Source: Notospermus geniculatus (Eukaryota; Nemertea; Pilidiophora; Heteronemertea; Lineidae). Taken from it: DNA of 64,000 bases. Each line of letters begins with the position of its first letter. The stretch's first letter is position 1. A model generated the notes under the pieces. The model had not been told where the DNA came from. It saw nothing but the letters and a program-made list of their open reading frames with translations, and did no database searches. Shown here one piece after another: positions 1 to 15,000 of this stretch. The stretch is taken from contig NMRB01000680.1 of assembly GCA_002633025.1 (NCBI GenBank), positions 163,588 to 227,587 of the forward strand, read 5' to 3'. The translations under genes were made by a program, and so were the position numbers.

Positions 1-3000
1 GTTACGTTTCTGAGGGAGCTGTTTCCACATGAGATGCTTGCTCCTTTCCTCTTCGGCGACCTGCATCTTCAGGAAGCGTATCTCCTCCTCGCGAGCCTGC
101 ATCTCAACGTTACCATTTCTGATCATTTGGTCTGGAATCACAAGCAGGAACAGAATTCATTTTGCACAATTCAATGCAACCTTACCCTTTCTACAGAGTC
201 GAACCATCTCTACGGGAGAATTCATCAGACAGCAAGAGATGACTTTCACTTACCCTGGATGTTCACTTTCTCATAGAATATACACACTTCCTCATTCCTT
301 TCAATGAGTTGAATGCCCCTGTCATTCCTGTGCTGCACGGCCGTCTCATACCTCTTCCTCAGCTGAACCATCTGTTCCTCAGCCTGGTTGATCATCATAT
401 TCAACTTGGCAATATCCATTCGAAGCTGTTCGCGTTTCTCTTTCATTTCTTCCTCGATTCTCTGCTGTTTTGCGACTTCATTCCGGAGGCTGTCTCTCAA
501 CACGATGCTGTTGATGTGTTTTAATCTCTGCTTCTGGAGTTGCCTGTCAAGAGATAATACAAGATTTGATCTGTAAGTTGAGTGTTTCATCTCCTGTCAC
601 TGCGGCTAAAGCAAGTTGAAACGATTTGGATCTGCTCAACTTATGGCCTTGCTAGTCCTTGGGAGACATTTGCATATTGTATAAGAATAGAAAATCATAA
701 AGCCATAAATCCTCATCACCACAACTACATTGGAGACTCAGACACAGAACGACGACAGCTTTATCTGTCTCTAATGGGTGGACGTGGAGCAGGGAGAGAC
801 TGCGGGTAAGAGCACAAACCCACCAAACACTCGTATCTTACGTACCGTTCTTTTTGAGTGACTGCTGTTCTGAGAATCTCAATCTCATTCTGTAGAATCT
901 TAATCTTTTCTCTCATCTCTGCTGCCTTCTGAGTGCTCGTCTGAATCAGGTTCACGCACTTGTTACGTTCGTTCTTGATCACATCATACAACTTGGCAAA
1001 CTCCTTCAATCTGGAAAAGACACACAACAGGACATGTATATGGAAATGAATGTACCGGTACTCAAGGCATTCTCAGTAACAAAGTCGTCAGTAAATCAGT
1101 TCCCTACACAACAAGCAAGCTTAAATCTGTGTCAACAATTAGCAGATGTCACTGTCTGTCCGATTCTGTTCCAAGTGAGTGTGTTTTGCAGTTCCCTACA
1201 CAACAAGCAAGCTTAAATCTGTGTCAACAATTAGCAGATGTCACTGTCTATCCGATTCTGTTCCAAGTGAGTGTGTTTTGCAGATATTTATTTGAAGAAA
1301 AGTTGGCTAAATGACAACAAAGTGAACCTTACTTGAGTAGCATTTCCTGATATTTCTTCTGATGATCTTGAATTTGTAACTTTTTGGTCTTCAAATCTTC
1401 CACAGCGCGGTGGAACCTCATTTCAGCTCTCATGAAATCTCGTGCCTTTTGTTCCCGTTCATCTGCCTTGATGGCCGCCAAGCGAGTCAGTTCAACCACT
1501 TCAATTCTAAGATCACTCTGTTCATATAGGAGGCGCTCTTCCTCCGCAATGCTCTGTTCAACTTTGACTTGTTCGACAGCAGTGAGTGAATTCTGTGAGA
1601 AAAACACGCAAGTATTAACAAGATGTACAAATGGTTATCTGCTTTCAAAAGAAACTGGTCTCCTGTACTGATGATATCAACCCAATGACATAAAAGAGAA
1701 ATTGGTGAGCGGGGTGGGGGGGGGTGGGGTGTTACCTGTTGTGCCAACCCCCTCTTGGTTTGATCCACTTCCTTCTGAAGTTCCTTTCTCTTCTCCATCA
1801 ACGTGCCATCATCCTTTGGCTGGGCATCAACCTACAAGGTAAAACAAACATCAGTGTCCTAATTCAAAGGGATGTTGATGTACAGCCCGATTTCCAAGGG
1901 CATGAAATGTTGAGGAAACTGATATACATGTAGAAGCATCTGTCAACTCGGCTGCCAAAACCAGAAACACAAGTACCGTAAATGAGATATGACAAGGCCT
2001 ACCTGTCCCTTCACTTTCTCGTGCACAGATTTCGTATGCTGCAGGGCCTCAGTCGCGACCTTCAGTTGTAACTCCGCCTTCTTCAGGTTCCGCACGTCGC
2101 GGTCTTTCTCTCTCACTTTTCTTGAGTGCAACTCGTGGAGGTTTTTCTTTTCGATGAAAATGTGGCGCAGACTGACGTCGAGCGTCGCCCTTGAATGACA
2201 AGTTTGAAACTTGAAAACATGGTCATAGAAAAGTGGATCTCTCGAGCTAACTTTACAATTGCAGTGGTCCTATGTTATTGCCAGAACACATGTATCGTAG
2301 CTGCTCATATACAACACTGGCTTTGGGAAATACATGTGTAGTTCCAAATGCAGAAGGAAACTGGAGCCCCCGGAGAAAACCAAAGAGGATGAGGAGAGAT
2401 CGTCGTCTCTACTCACCTGTCGCCCATCAAGACAGACTCTCTTTCTTTAGCAAACTCAAATAACTTCATCAGGTCATCAAATTCTCTCTCCTTGTGTTCA
2501 ACAGTCGCCCTCTGTCGGTCAAGGTCACGTTCGATGTCACATTTATCACCGTCTAGAAGCTGGCGTCGGCTCTCCAAGTTTTTGAGTTGTTCTGTCAGAT
2601 CTCTGAACTGTATATCAAGGGTCTTTCTCTGTTTGTCTATCTCACTAAAAAGCAAAAGGATTGGGATCCATGAAACTTACAGGGCATGGTCGTGGGGGGT
2701 CCACTTGGAAAGGACTGACAGTGCAGATAAAGACTGACTTCACGCATCAACAAATATAACATTTTTGTTCCATCATGAACTATCATCATTCCCTCTTTCC
2801 CCAGTTCAACGCCTTCTTTGCTATTCTAACAATGCTAAACAACTGATATCAGTGGAAATCCACTCCACCAACCAGTACATCCACCCACCAATAGTTTAGA
2901 TACAAAACACCTGGGTCATTCCCCCTATCAATAACCTTGGAGAGTTCACTTACTTTTTCTGCCGCTGTAACTTATCTGCTTCCTTCGCAATCTGATTTGG

Positions 3001-6000
3001 GAGGGAATTGACACCAACCAGTTCAGCCTGGAGGAAATAAATAAACAAATTGATTCGGTGAGTTCTCAGATTGGCACACGAGACTTGGAATGATAAGGGT
3101 CGACTTAACCCTTTCACTGTCAATGGTATTTTTCCAAGCAAATCCTGAAAAGCCACAGAAACCACAGGTAGGTATTTATTGGAAAGTACTCGCCCAGAGC
3201 TTTCCAATGAATACCATACGACAGCTTTCAAGTCCCTTTCGAGTTCTTCATTTCAATTTACGATTCTCGAATTAGCAGTTCTGTGCACTTCCGCCGAAAT
3301 TGCAACCACAACCTCGATCTGAAACCGGGTGACGTGACGCAGTCCATGATTCAGCAATGGTGGACTCTAACGCAACGTCTTCGAAGTCACTGTCGTGGGG
3401 TTGTCTGCGTCACGTCATTCAGCTTCAGATCGAGGTTGTGCTTGACGTTTCGGCAGAAGTGCACAGATCTTTGTCGTTTACGTCAATTTGAGAATGGTCT
3501 CTTGGCCTTGGCAGTAATAGGGTAAAGAAATACAAGAGAAACCTTCTTCACCTTGAGTTTCTCCATCTCTTCCACCTCTTTCTCAAACTCCTTGTTGTCC
3601 ACAGCGTACTGACGATGACGAGTGTCGACATCTTCTCGCAGATTCTTCGCCTCTTGTTGTCTCTGCGCAATCTCCTTCTTCAAATCGTTCGTCGCTGTGT
3701 GGAGTTCTTGGATCTTTTTCTCAGTTTCCTGGAAACGAAAAAGATTTTTGTGCAATTGGAATTGGAACCAAAGCAACACCACCCTGGGGTGACTTTGTCA
3801 CTAAGACGGGGCTGAGAGGGTCGCATGTCAGCCTGTTCCACTTGCACCAGGATGTCGTGACACATAACATGTTGGCTGGGCCATAATTTGTCTGATACAT
3901 GGCATTATGCATCAGATGCTTGAAATAATAGAGGTACACATTGGGTTATTCAGTTTGAACTGAATCTGGCTTCTCTAATCTCAGTGATCAAGCCTCCCGA
4001 GATCAAGGATCCTCATGCAGTGATTTAAACTTTACTTCAATGGAGGAATAATCCCTGAGGGATCAAGTTCCATTGTTGCGGTTCACAGCGTTCAGTACAG
4101 ACAGCTGATTTTCATGAATTTAATCTCCTATTCAAGGAAAACTGCACGCATTCAGCCACAACATTATCAGGTTAAACACTAACTTATCCAATGACAAAGG
4201 CTTCAAGTCTCAATTCAATTTCTTTGGTAAACATTGCACTGTGATGAAGTTGAAGTCTGCCTGCCTTACTTTTCTCAACAACACTCAAAGAAATTCCAGA
4301 CTTTTGCGAAGGTCACGTTTTATCCACAATTGTGATAACAAAGCTTGGAAACGAACAACACCAGGTGCATGTTGTGACTGGTCAAAACTTCTTAATAGAA
4401 CCTTCACCTTAGAAATTCCAGTCACCCAGTGCACTCACACTGGGTCAGACTCTTAATTTGCCCCAGTCTTGGAATTCTAACAGCAACCTGATGGGGTCAG
4501 GATGCAATTCTGAGGACAAGACCACGCAACTTTGGTGCAACACAAATGAATAACCATTGTAATTTTACATCAGACAAACAGGAACAATAGATGAAGGTCT
4601 CGCAACCTGGTGCATGACATCATTCTAAAGAACCTAAAAATGCTTCACTCACTAATTACCAAGCTTAATGAGAAAAATTAACATTTTTTAGAGCAATTAC
4701 GAAGATGACGCCATTCTTGAGACTGGTGTGGGAGGCCAATGTTTATAGTTTTTTTCCATCAAAACATTCTTAGCCCACACAATGACACGTGGTGTTCATA
4801 CAATACCTTGATTCATAGCAAGCTGCCTCATGATTCATAAGTATTGATAGGCCTTAGCTGTTTTCTTTTACAGATTCAAAGGATCATATAACTTTTGATT
4901 TGGTTTCAAACTTGGAATATACAAAAAAAACAGCCAACGATCTATAGCCGCACAGTTGACGGTGAACACTTGGCCAGTGGAAGGAGCTTGGTGGTGCAGT
5001 GGTTGAGGGTTAACTTGAGACCATGAGATCACGAGTTCAATTCCTGGCTGCCACTGCACTGTGGATTCTGTGAAAGCGTCAAGCGATGACTGCTCCTTGA
5101 GTTCCCCAGAAACATTTCTGGAGAGACTACTACTGTTATTGGCCACTGTAAGTTGACTGACTTACCCCGGCCTTCGGCATCCTTGAATACTCCCGATCAA
5201 TCAGTTTTTGCTCTTCCTTAAGACTGGAAAGAAAAGGTAACATAAGCAATTTAACGCTTGTCATCAGATTGCGAGATACATATTGCATTAATTATGATGG
5301 CGAGAGAAAAGTTGGGAATGTTTCATACCATTCAATGGTGTACTCCAACTGATATTGTCTCTCCTCTGATTGGGCAAGTTCATTGTTGTGTTTCAGAAGT
5401 TGTTCCCGCAGCTTTGAGACTTCAGTATTTGAGGCATCAGGGAAGTTGTCAGCCTTCTCCAGCTCTCCTCGCTGGGAGTCCATCTCAGCTGTATATTGCT
5501 TGGCCTGCTGGAGTAACTGTGTTTCATTCTCTCTTGTGCTGTGAAAGGATGAAATGAGGAATGACTGGATCAAATCTCACCACCCCACCACTGGCACCAC
5601 AGGGCCCCCTGCTGAGCATCCTGGGGTAATCAGTGGTTCCCAAGGCCTGGTCCCTATGTCACATGTGTGGTGACGTAAGGACTGAGCACTAAGTATTCTT
5701 TGAAGATTTTTGACACTTTTGGAGTCAGAGGATGTGATGACCCTCAGACACATTTTTTTCAATCAAGGCATGCATTTTTCAGGTAAACAAGTCCTTTGAG
5801 ACGTCTGCTTGGCAGCTGCCAGGGATTTCGTCTGCCTCTGATGTTGTTTGTGGTCTAACTCATGACAGAATAAGACAGAACAGCTGATTCTCCTCTGGTC
5901 CAGTCTGCCCCCACGAATGTGCTTGAAAAACCGGCAGTTCGAAAAGACCGAACCGCCGAACTCGCCGAACCGCCGAAATCGGTACGCAGAACTCTACCCC

Positions 6001-9000
6001 AATTTCGAAAAGACAGAACCGCAAACATTTTTTTTCAAAATTGCCTAAATTTGTGATTTTATGTTCCAATCAGTTTTCGAACATGTCCACTTGCATTGTC
6101 TGTTCACGCAACAGCAATGTAGGCCTACCGTGGAGGCTCTCAATAATTTGGCATGTCAAAGTATCGTCTACAACTACGTTGTATCCCTAACCTTTCAGAC
6201 AATATGTAGGCCTCTTCATAAACGTTAGCAAATGCTTTTACGATTTGCACAGTGAGGTCCAATGTAAATCTTGAAGTAAAAGCATTTACTAGCCTTTATG
6301 AATATCAGCCATTGCACTGTGTTTGCTTGCTGACGTTGTGATTCACTGTAATATTTTTAGAGCTTACTGATGTAATCGTGACCTCTCTATCGATGAGGTT
6401 TCCTGTAATACGAGCTAAATAAACACAGGTATTTGACATCAGAGGGACTTTAAATTAAAGCTTGATGACCACCCTATGACCCAGGAGGTTAATTTTGTTG
6501 CACTGGTAGCAGTAGGTAATATACCTATAACGTGCGTATCTACACATGTATTTGCATCTCAGTTATGCTAAAGAACTCCTACTATCAGCGCAGATTGCGT
6601 GACTTCTAGGTATTTGGCATGATTAATATGCAAATTAGGCAATTTTGAAAAAAATGGCTACGGTTCTGTCTTTTCGAAATTGGGGTACAGTTCTGCGTAC
6701 CAAGTTCGGCGGTTCTGCGCGTTCGGCGGTTCGGCCTTTTCGAACTGCCGCTGTAACATGACTATGTCACGCCAGGTGACCAAAACGGTGCAGTCTATGT
6801 ATTTCCAGATCTCTCGGCTATCCAAGATTCGCCGCTACCTTGATGACACCACGTGTGCCAGGGTCGTCAATGCCCTTGTGACCTCCAGACCTGATTCCAA
6901 TAACAGTCTTTTACTGGGCCTCCCAGAGTGTGAACTTTCCAGACTTCAGAGGGCACAAAACAGTGCTGCTCGACTTTTATCTCGCAAACCACGCCGTGAT
7001 CACATCACGCCTGTACTTAAATCCCTGCACTNNNNNNNNNNNNNNNNNNNNNNNNNNNNNNNNNNNNNNNNNNNNNNNNNNNNNNNNNNNNNNNNNNNNN
7101 NNNNNNNNNNNNNNNNNNNNNNNNNNNNNNNNNNNNNNNNNNNNNNNNNNNNNNNNNNNNNNNNNNNNNNNNNNNNNNNNNNNNNNNNNNNNNNNNNNNN
7201 NNNNNNNNNNNNNNNNNNNNNNNNNNNNNNNNNNNNNNNNNNNNNATGGCCTATATTCACCATCAACACTGACCCCAATTATCAACTCATCCATAAGGCA
7301 TCCCTTTATTTTAGTCCCAAGAAGGCTACCTGAACATTCGTGCACTATATGTGTGTACACACATCGTATCTCCATACACGTCGGTTATGCGTGGATCAAA
7401 CAAAATGGCGACCTGACTCGTCTGCTACGGGGCAATTCTGGACTTTTCTGCTTATTTCTCGGTGATGAAGGATTACATACGGTTCAAAATAAATAGGGGA
7501 GGAGATCGTGGTACACATCGTTGTGTAAAGGTGATATATTCTTCTGATTTTTTGGCATGCTCTCGTTATTTTGTACACAAAAATGCCGTTTCATGATGAT
7601 GTATACATTCGTCCATACATCGGCGATTATGCCCCAAACAAAAGTGTCGATTTCTCGAAAAAACGCGAATAATATGTAAATTCTACTATAAGAGACATAA
7701 CTTGGCGTTACATTACACTTATTAGTGAAATTTCGTGCCAATTGGTGCTATATTAGGTGAATAAACCCGTGTGACAAGAAATGATGTGGCACGAAAATAA
7801 CGTCACTTCGTGAACAATTAACTGAGGCTGGTGTGAGGTGACCTAAAACTTTACCTGCTTAATTTCTATCAATTTCAGCCAATGTAGATGTTGGCATAAT
7901 GCCATGCTCTGTGTATACAATTTTGACAGATTTGTCTTAGGGTATTACCTCTTTAGTGTTTCATGGAGCTCTGTGTACTTGGCCTTTAGCATCGCTACCC
8001 GGGTTCCTGTCAGCTTCCCCTCTTGAAACAACTGGAAAATAAGAAAGGAAACTACATTGACACTACCTCATTCATTGACGGTATCTTCTCAAAACATACA
8101 CAAGGCAATGGTGGAGTGAAAGGACCTGAAGCTCAGGATGCATTGATGAAGGTTGTGGTGACTTTGTTCCACTGACTCTGCAACATTGAGTGCTTTTCCT
8201 GGTTTGCTTTCGTAAGTTTAGGCTATAAAGTGGATTGCTCGAGGGCCGCTGCAATCTGAAGCATACAGAAAGACACTACCAAAACAACACCTCCTTGTTT
8301 TATTTCTGGAACAAACACATTTCTTGATTCAGAGCCAAACAAAAGTTGCAGCGTTGCAGTAAAAAGCCAGGCAGACTTTTTAGGGTAACTGAGCAGGGCA
8401 ATGAAACAAATGCCTTGGATGTTTCCCACATAGTTGTCAGAAATGGTCCATCATTAACGCAAGACCCCATTCTTCATGATGAAAACACTCCTAAACATAG
8501 ACTACGGTAGATTGACAACAACAGGTGGAACTTGGTTTTTGAGTGCAAAGTTGAATGGTTCCATTCGTCATCACTGAAACTACAGGTCTTATTTTGGAAC
8601 GTTCCTTAACGTTAATAAGTCCATTGTAAAACCATCAAGATCAATATATTTAAAGGCAATTAGTCGCGGCAGTCAAAAATGACACAGTGGACTGTTCCTC
8701 GCAAAATATGAATAAAACATCAAAAGGAAAAGGCCCAGACTGCAATCTCGCATTCCTCTGTCAAATAATTGTCCTACTTGTAATAATACAGTTTGATAGA
8801 CGGCCCTATGTTATGAATTCTACTTTTATTGACTTATCAAACTTTTTGGGTCAAAATGAATTTTGTTTTGGAATGCCTACCAGGGTTGAAATCCGACCCA
8901 GACGTTTGCATGAGGCGTCAATAAAGACGAATTTTCTCAATAAAGATGGAAATATGCCTTGACGTAAATCATGATGGATGAAGATATGTCTTGCCATCAA

Positions 9001-12000
9001 TTCATGACCATGGAATAAATATAGTATTTGGGTCAAGAATTATTCAATAATAAAGAAGATACATGTATTTGTGATTCAATTACTTGTTTATCAATTTGGT
9101 ACCAGAATAGAGACCACTGATAAATTCCTGTCTCAGGAGAAGGAGACTCTACGTCACTGAAACCTTTGATGTAGGTGAGAATAAGAATGCCAGTCTCATG
9201 AATTTCATTATAAAGTTATATCTTTAATCCTAAAATATGCAAAGCATTCAACACAAAATGCGTGCACACATCACCAGTAAAATGTTGTGATGATTTCAAC
9301 GTCAGGCAATACCTGTTGACGTTCGTTGCCAGACACAACATGCTTTCTCTACAGATGAGATATTCTTTCAAGGAAAAGGAGCAACGGAAGGGATCCATTA
9401 ATAAAATTCTTTATGACGACGCCAGGACTCCAGAAAAATCAGGAGGGTCATAACAAAAGGGAACCACTAGATGGTCTAGTGTGATTGCTGTTTGATCGCA
9501 CGGTGGTGGCAGAAGTTCCTTTTCTTCAAACATTTTTAGTCCGAGACTTGGTCTACAACTGGGACATGTTGTAAGCGATTTAGCCAACTGGTCTCCGAGG
9601 TAACCTCAGTTTGATTGTGTCAGGATTTCGTCATTGACCTCCCGGGTTTCTCTCATCAGAGATAGGACGGGTTCATGTCTGTTATCATGTTCGCATGGTT
9701 ATGATGATAAACAACATACAACTCAGCAGCAAAAAATGACGGCTGGAAACTGGATACGAGTCAAAAATAAGCAATGATAATCTTGTGAAGTATATTTAGA
9801 TCTGTTGCAGGCGGTCGACCGTGGTGATGACTCAGTGAACACCTGAAATGGTTCAGTCAGAACAACTGAGAGATGATGCAGGATATATTTATTGGCTGAT
9901 TTTTTTCTTTACAGCCACTTTTTTCGTTACCTTTTCCTTTACAGCCACTTTTTTCGTTACCTTTTTCTTTACTGCCTCACAGTTGATTCATCAGGGGAAC
10001 CTGATCCCAGCAATATCCTTAGTGTTAAAGGGACTATGAACTACAGAGCTGTAGCTAGCTTTTTTGTTTTGTGGGGAATTTGACTCTCTGCGGGGGGTGG
10101 GCAAACTGTACTTTTTGCCATTTTTCATGCATTGACATTACATTGATTGGCAATTGTTTATATGAAACTAAAGCCTCTTTTGATTTTGAAAACTATACTG
10201 ATTTACATAATACACAGTGACAAAGGTTGAAACAATGTGTACTCATTCAGTTCAGGTTCAGGTTCAGGTTAAGACACTTTGCAAAGTAAACCAAATGATG
10301 ACAGGCAGAGAAAGAAGATAAGACATTAGCAAGATAAGTAGGCATTCTTTGCACTAAGTAAGCAATTATTTTTGTACTTAAAATAGATGTATATTTCTGA
10401 CGTCACGGGGGGGATTACTTATCTGTTCTGTACTGTAGAGAGTAATTAGTCGTTTTGGTTTTAAATTTCTAAAGAAGATTAGTCCAAAATGAAAAACAAT
10501 TTCATGCTTTCACCTTTCAAAGCACAGGTTGATTGCTGTTCAAACAATTTACAATATTTTTCAAAGTAAAAAAGTGGTAAAAAGTTATGAATGGTTGGGC
10601 AAATGGCGCTGCTCCATGCATGTGCAGGTAAAGATAAAAAGTGACTTTCCAAGAATTGGGAAGCAAGGAATGACTCCAGAACATGTTGGCAGCCTACACA
10701 TCCCGGGGCAGCCTACACGTCCCAGGGGTGGGGAAGGTGACTTGTAGTGCAAAAAATACCCCCTCTATGATGACTGTGCGTAGGTGTTGATGATAATGAT
10801 GATGATGATGATGATGATGTTTAATAGCTGAACAGGTGAGAAGAAGGTAGGAGTGAATCATTTGAAAGAAACATTCCCAGGTGGCTATTCAAAAGATCAT
10901 GTTCTGTTTTATTTTGCTATTAGGGGTTGGAGTTGGGTATTGACATTGGAATCGGTCGTATTGATATTGGCATTGGATCAAGAGCCAATTACAAAACATA
11001 ATCTTGGACAAGAAGAAACCAAAAGCTGTTTTAACCACTTTGCCTCAGACGTCATTATGACATCTTGTATAGTGCCCATGGTCATGACGTCACAGACCGG
11101 TATTTGGTCTAGATCATTGTGAAGTGGTAAAACACAATCTGCCACATCAAGAAGAATTGGCCTGCATGTGAACAGGGATTCCGCCAGGATTGTCAAGGAG
11201 GGGGGAGAAAAAAATTTCAAAATAATTTTTTTTTTCTTTTTTTTCTTCTTCAAAAATCATCCCCCCTATCCCCCCTCTGGCGGAAACACTGGCGAACTGA
11301 AGCGTAACCTCAGGACGACAGTCACTAATATTATTCGCACTGGCTTTACTCAACAACATGAAGGTAGCATGGAATAGCCCTGTACAATTTTCCCCTGATT
11401 CTTGAATTTTGGCCCTCCTCACTCCAACCCAAGTGAATGAAATGTAAAAAGATGAACGAAGGAAAAGTACATGTTTTATTGATGACTAAAGGACAAAATT
11501 TATGAGACTGCCAGCCAATGAGGAGGAAAAGTGCATTGCCATTATGAGGATAACGTGAGATAATAAACTGAACTTTTTTTTGTAAGTTGTATATCCATTA
11601 CAGTCCTCGTATACAACTCAAAGAGAACACAGACGTGAGCTTGTGTCAGCTGAGTACCATCTCTATGCTGCTCTTGTTGTAAAGTCTGAACTGGTTACAA
11701 GAAGTGTGTTGAACAATGCAATTGCTTCAGACCGAAGGGCACCCCCTGAAATACGAAGTGTTTGACCCTCAAAGTAGTAAATTTTAGGCCTTCCCTCCCT
11801 GCAGAGATAAATTACCGACTTGGTAATTTCTGGTGAAATGACCCTCCCTCGCCCAGGTGAGACCCAGGTGGGCAATTAAATTAACAAGAAAGAAGTGAAT
11901 CCTAACTGGGCCATGCTATCGCATGCCCACACAATGCGGAGAAGGAATTCTTACCACTTGCTGCCAAGTAGGTCATTCTCTGAGCAAGAGTTGGTATAAA

Positions 12001-15000
12001 ACGGGAGAGCCAAGACCAAGACGGGCATTCAGAACCAAAATATCAAACACGAAGGGTCACTGATTTTCTCATCCAGAGTCAAAAAGTGTTCTGAAACTGG
12101 GAGGAAGACCCACCACAAATAATTTTGGTGCAAAATCCATATTTCATTATTCAAAATGCATTCAGGATATTATCTACTAACTTTGCTCGCTTGTCTGATT
12201 TTGGTGCATGGACAAAAGCCAACAGCAAAACCAAAAGATCTTCCAGTGCCGACAAAATCTGAGAAGACAGAAGAGAAAGAGGATGGAGAAGACGACCAAA
12301 GCCGCCAAGCAGCAGTCCATCAATATCGGTCCGTTTGTCACGGAGACGGGACATGTACTTATATTTTCACGTTGACAGTTCCGTCGAAATTCGGCATGCC
12401 CCTACCCCCTGATGTCGACTCGATGGTTGGCTCAATTGATTCTGATTCACCGAAGGTCAAAGTTCTCCAGGATCAGCTGCAGACGCTTCACAACACATTG
12501 TATAACCTGACAACGGTGAGTGACCATTTTCAATTCATCTAATAGCCCCAGATCAGTGCAGACGATATTTCTTTACTCTTTAGGTACCGGTACTTTTTCC
12601 AAAAGTATGAACTTATGGGACCTTTTGTGAAAAAAGGTCATTTAAGGTACCACTTCTTTGAATGCTTGTTATCAAATTTTCTGGTCCACTGATCACAGGG
12701 CAAGGAAGATGACATGAGTATGTCGGTGTCATGGCACAAAATGGTAGTGATAGCCATTTGACAGTCTGTGCCATTGAACTGTCATTTTGCCGATCTATCA
12801 CAGAATCATAATGCGCCATGGTTCAGGGTCTCAATTTGATATCTTTTGAATTGGTTTCAATTTTCAAATATTTGACATGTCATGAATGAATGCTAGGTCG
12901 ACTGGGACAGATTGGAAATCATTCCAGTCTGATACGATTTTTAACCTTTTGACACCTTGACAAGGGCAGAGAACCGCAACAGTTTCCTGAATGAGTGCCA
13001 AACAAGAAAACAGAGTTATTGTTCAACTTTCCAGGCAAATCATGAAGATACCATGATGTTGACCAGCGACATAACTAACATTCAAACAAATGTGAAAAAC
13101 ATCGATAAAAAGGTCAAAGATGTTGACTCCAACACGCGAATGCTGAACAATGGGTACTCAATGTTGAGGAATAATGTTGGACAGATTGAAGCTAAGGTTG
13201 CAGCAGCAACTCGAAGGTGAGCAACTACCTCCAGGTCCTGTAATGAATAGACCTATTCAATTTAAGCCTCATCATCAGTCAGTGAAAGCAATTAACTAAC
13301 CCAGCTGCCAGGTGGTACCATAGTACAAGAACTAGAGAAGACTGCAGCCAGGTTATTCACAAACTTGGATACAAGAGCTGACACCTGTTGATACAGTAGG
13401 AACTGGTAGGCCCTAGTGTCACAGAAATGTTGGTCGATCGTGACCTTTCTTAGTTTTAACTCCTTACCATCTGTAAGGGTTCTCACCCAAGTTTTCACAA
13501 ATTCTGACAACAACTTGGGCTTCTCTGAGACTGGCACTACTCTGGGTGACAAGTGCTGATAGACGAATCTCTTTTTCTCCACCTATAGAGCTAAAGATGA
13601 AATTAACACCTACAAGAAGAAAATTGAGGTCACCAAGAAACGAATGCAGCGAATTGAGGCATTAGTTCAAGGGAAAATACCCCAAGAAAACATCGTCTAT
13701 ACTATATCAGCAAGTGACCAACAACCCCTGAGACATATCTTGGGTGAGTTAATATGTTTTTTATTTCTTTTTGTAGCCTGGATACCAAATTAGAAAGTGT
13801 TAAAGCAGAGATGGTGCAAGTTGAGGGCGAGTTGAAATCAATGGAAGATTACTTTGAAATGTACAAGGGAAACTTGAGCGAGGTGGAAAATGAAAACTAC
13901 CTCTATGTAATTAAGGTGAAGCAACCAGAGCCAAAAGAAAGACCTGGTAAGATCAGTACTCTTAGTGAAGTGCAATCTCCAATGCAGAGGTCAGATGGCT
14001 TTCACTTTTGGAGCAACTGAAAACATGGAACACTGTAATTCTCGGGGCTTGCGAGATTGAGCGAAGTGATGTCCCCCAATGATGTGAGGAGGCGTCGTTT
14101 GCATCCAGAACTTGACAGTTCATGTTTGAGAGTCCACAAAAAATCTCTTGGTGATGGATTTCGTAGAGTACTCTGATCTTGACATGCTTGAAGTCAATTT
14201 TCAGGCAAAATCTTGAAACTACCAATGTCTAGCTGCTGATTAGCTATATTGAACAAATCAATATTTTAAGACCCTCAAGTTTGTCGTCATTTTCACTGAC
14301 AAAGGAATGAAACAAACCCTTCCCTTTTCCTTTCAGCTGTTGGCACAGACTGCTCTGTCTTATACAAGGCTGGGATAAAGAAGAGTGGGATTTACTCTAT
14401 CCAGCCAGACCCAACTATTAACACGACTGCCTTTGATGTGTACTGTGACATGGAGACTGATGGCGGCGGCTGGACAGTCGTACAACGCAGGGAGGATGGC
14501 ATGGAGAACTTTGACAGAGTTTGGAAGGAATACAGAGTAAGGAACATGTTCTGTTCTTGGAGGAAATTTGATGCATGTGATGGGAAGTGGAAGTGAAGGA
14601 TTTAGCGCATTGATAACAGAAGGTCGAATCTACAACAGGACATTCGCCACTAAGATGTAGATGGCAAGGAATAAGCATAATTTGTTAATGTTATTGTAGC
14701 CGAAATAACCTATTGTCACTTATTCTTGCATTGATATTTTCATTTTTCAGAATGGATTTGGAGACTTGAACAGTGAATTCTGGCTTGGTCTGGAGAAGAT
14801 GCACCTATTGAACTTGAGGGGAAGTGACACCATTCGCTTTGATCTGTGGGACTTTGACCATAAGCATGGGCACGCTACGTATGGAAAAGTAAGTTTTCTC
14901 GTCACTTTAGCAGTTGAAGTAGCAGGTGGTGTCCTAAGGCACCCTCCTAGCAGAGCAGATGTGATTCAGAAGCTGAAGTTCAGGTCCAACTGATTTGCCC

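Larger units (their letters stand above)
8032..12155. other. CCDC146 intron 1, part upstream of the FGL2-like gene
   Basis: No coding exon seen. It holds a partial copy of the 52.7-kb MITE (8594-8643), a 30-bp tandem repeat (9901-9980), a TTCAGG run (about 10250-10270), a GAT microsatellite, and a 108-bp fold-back at 11179-11286. Confidence 0.6.
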
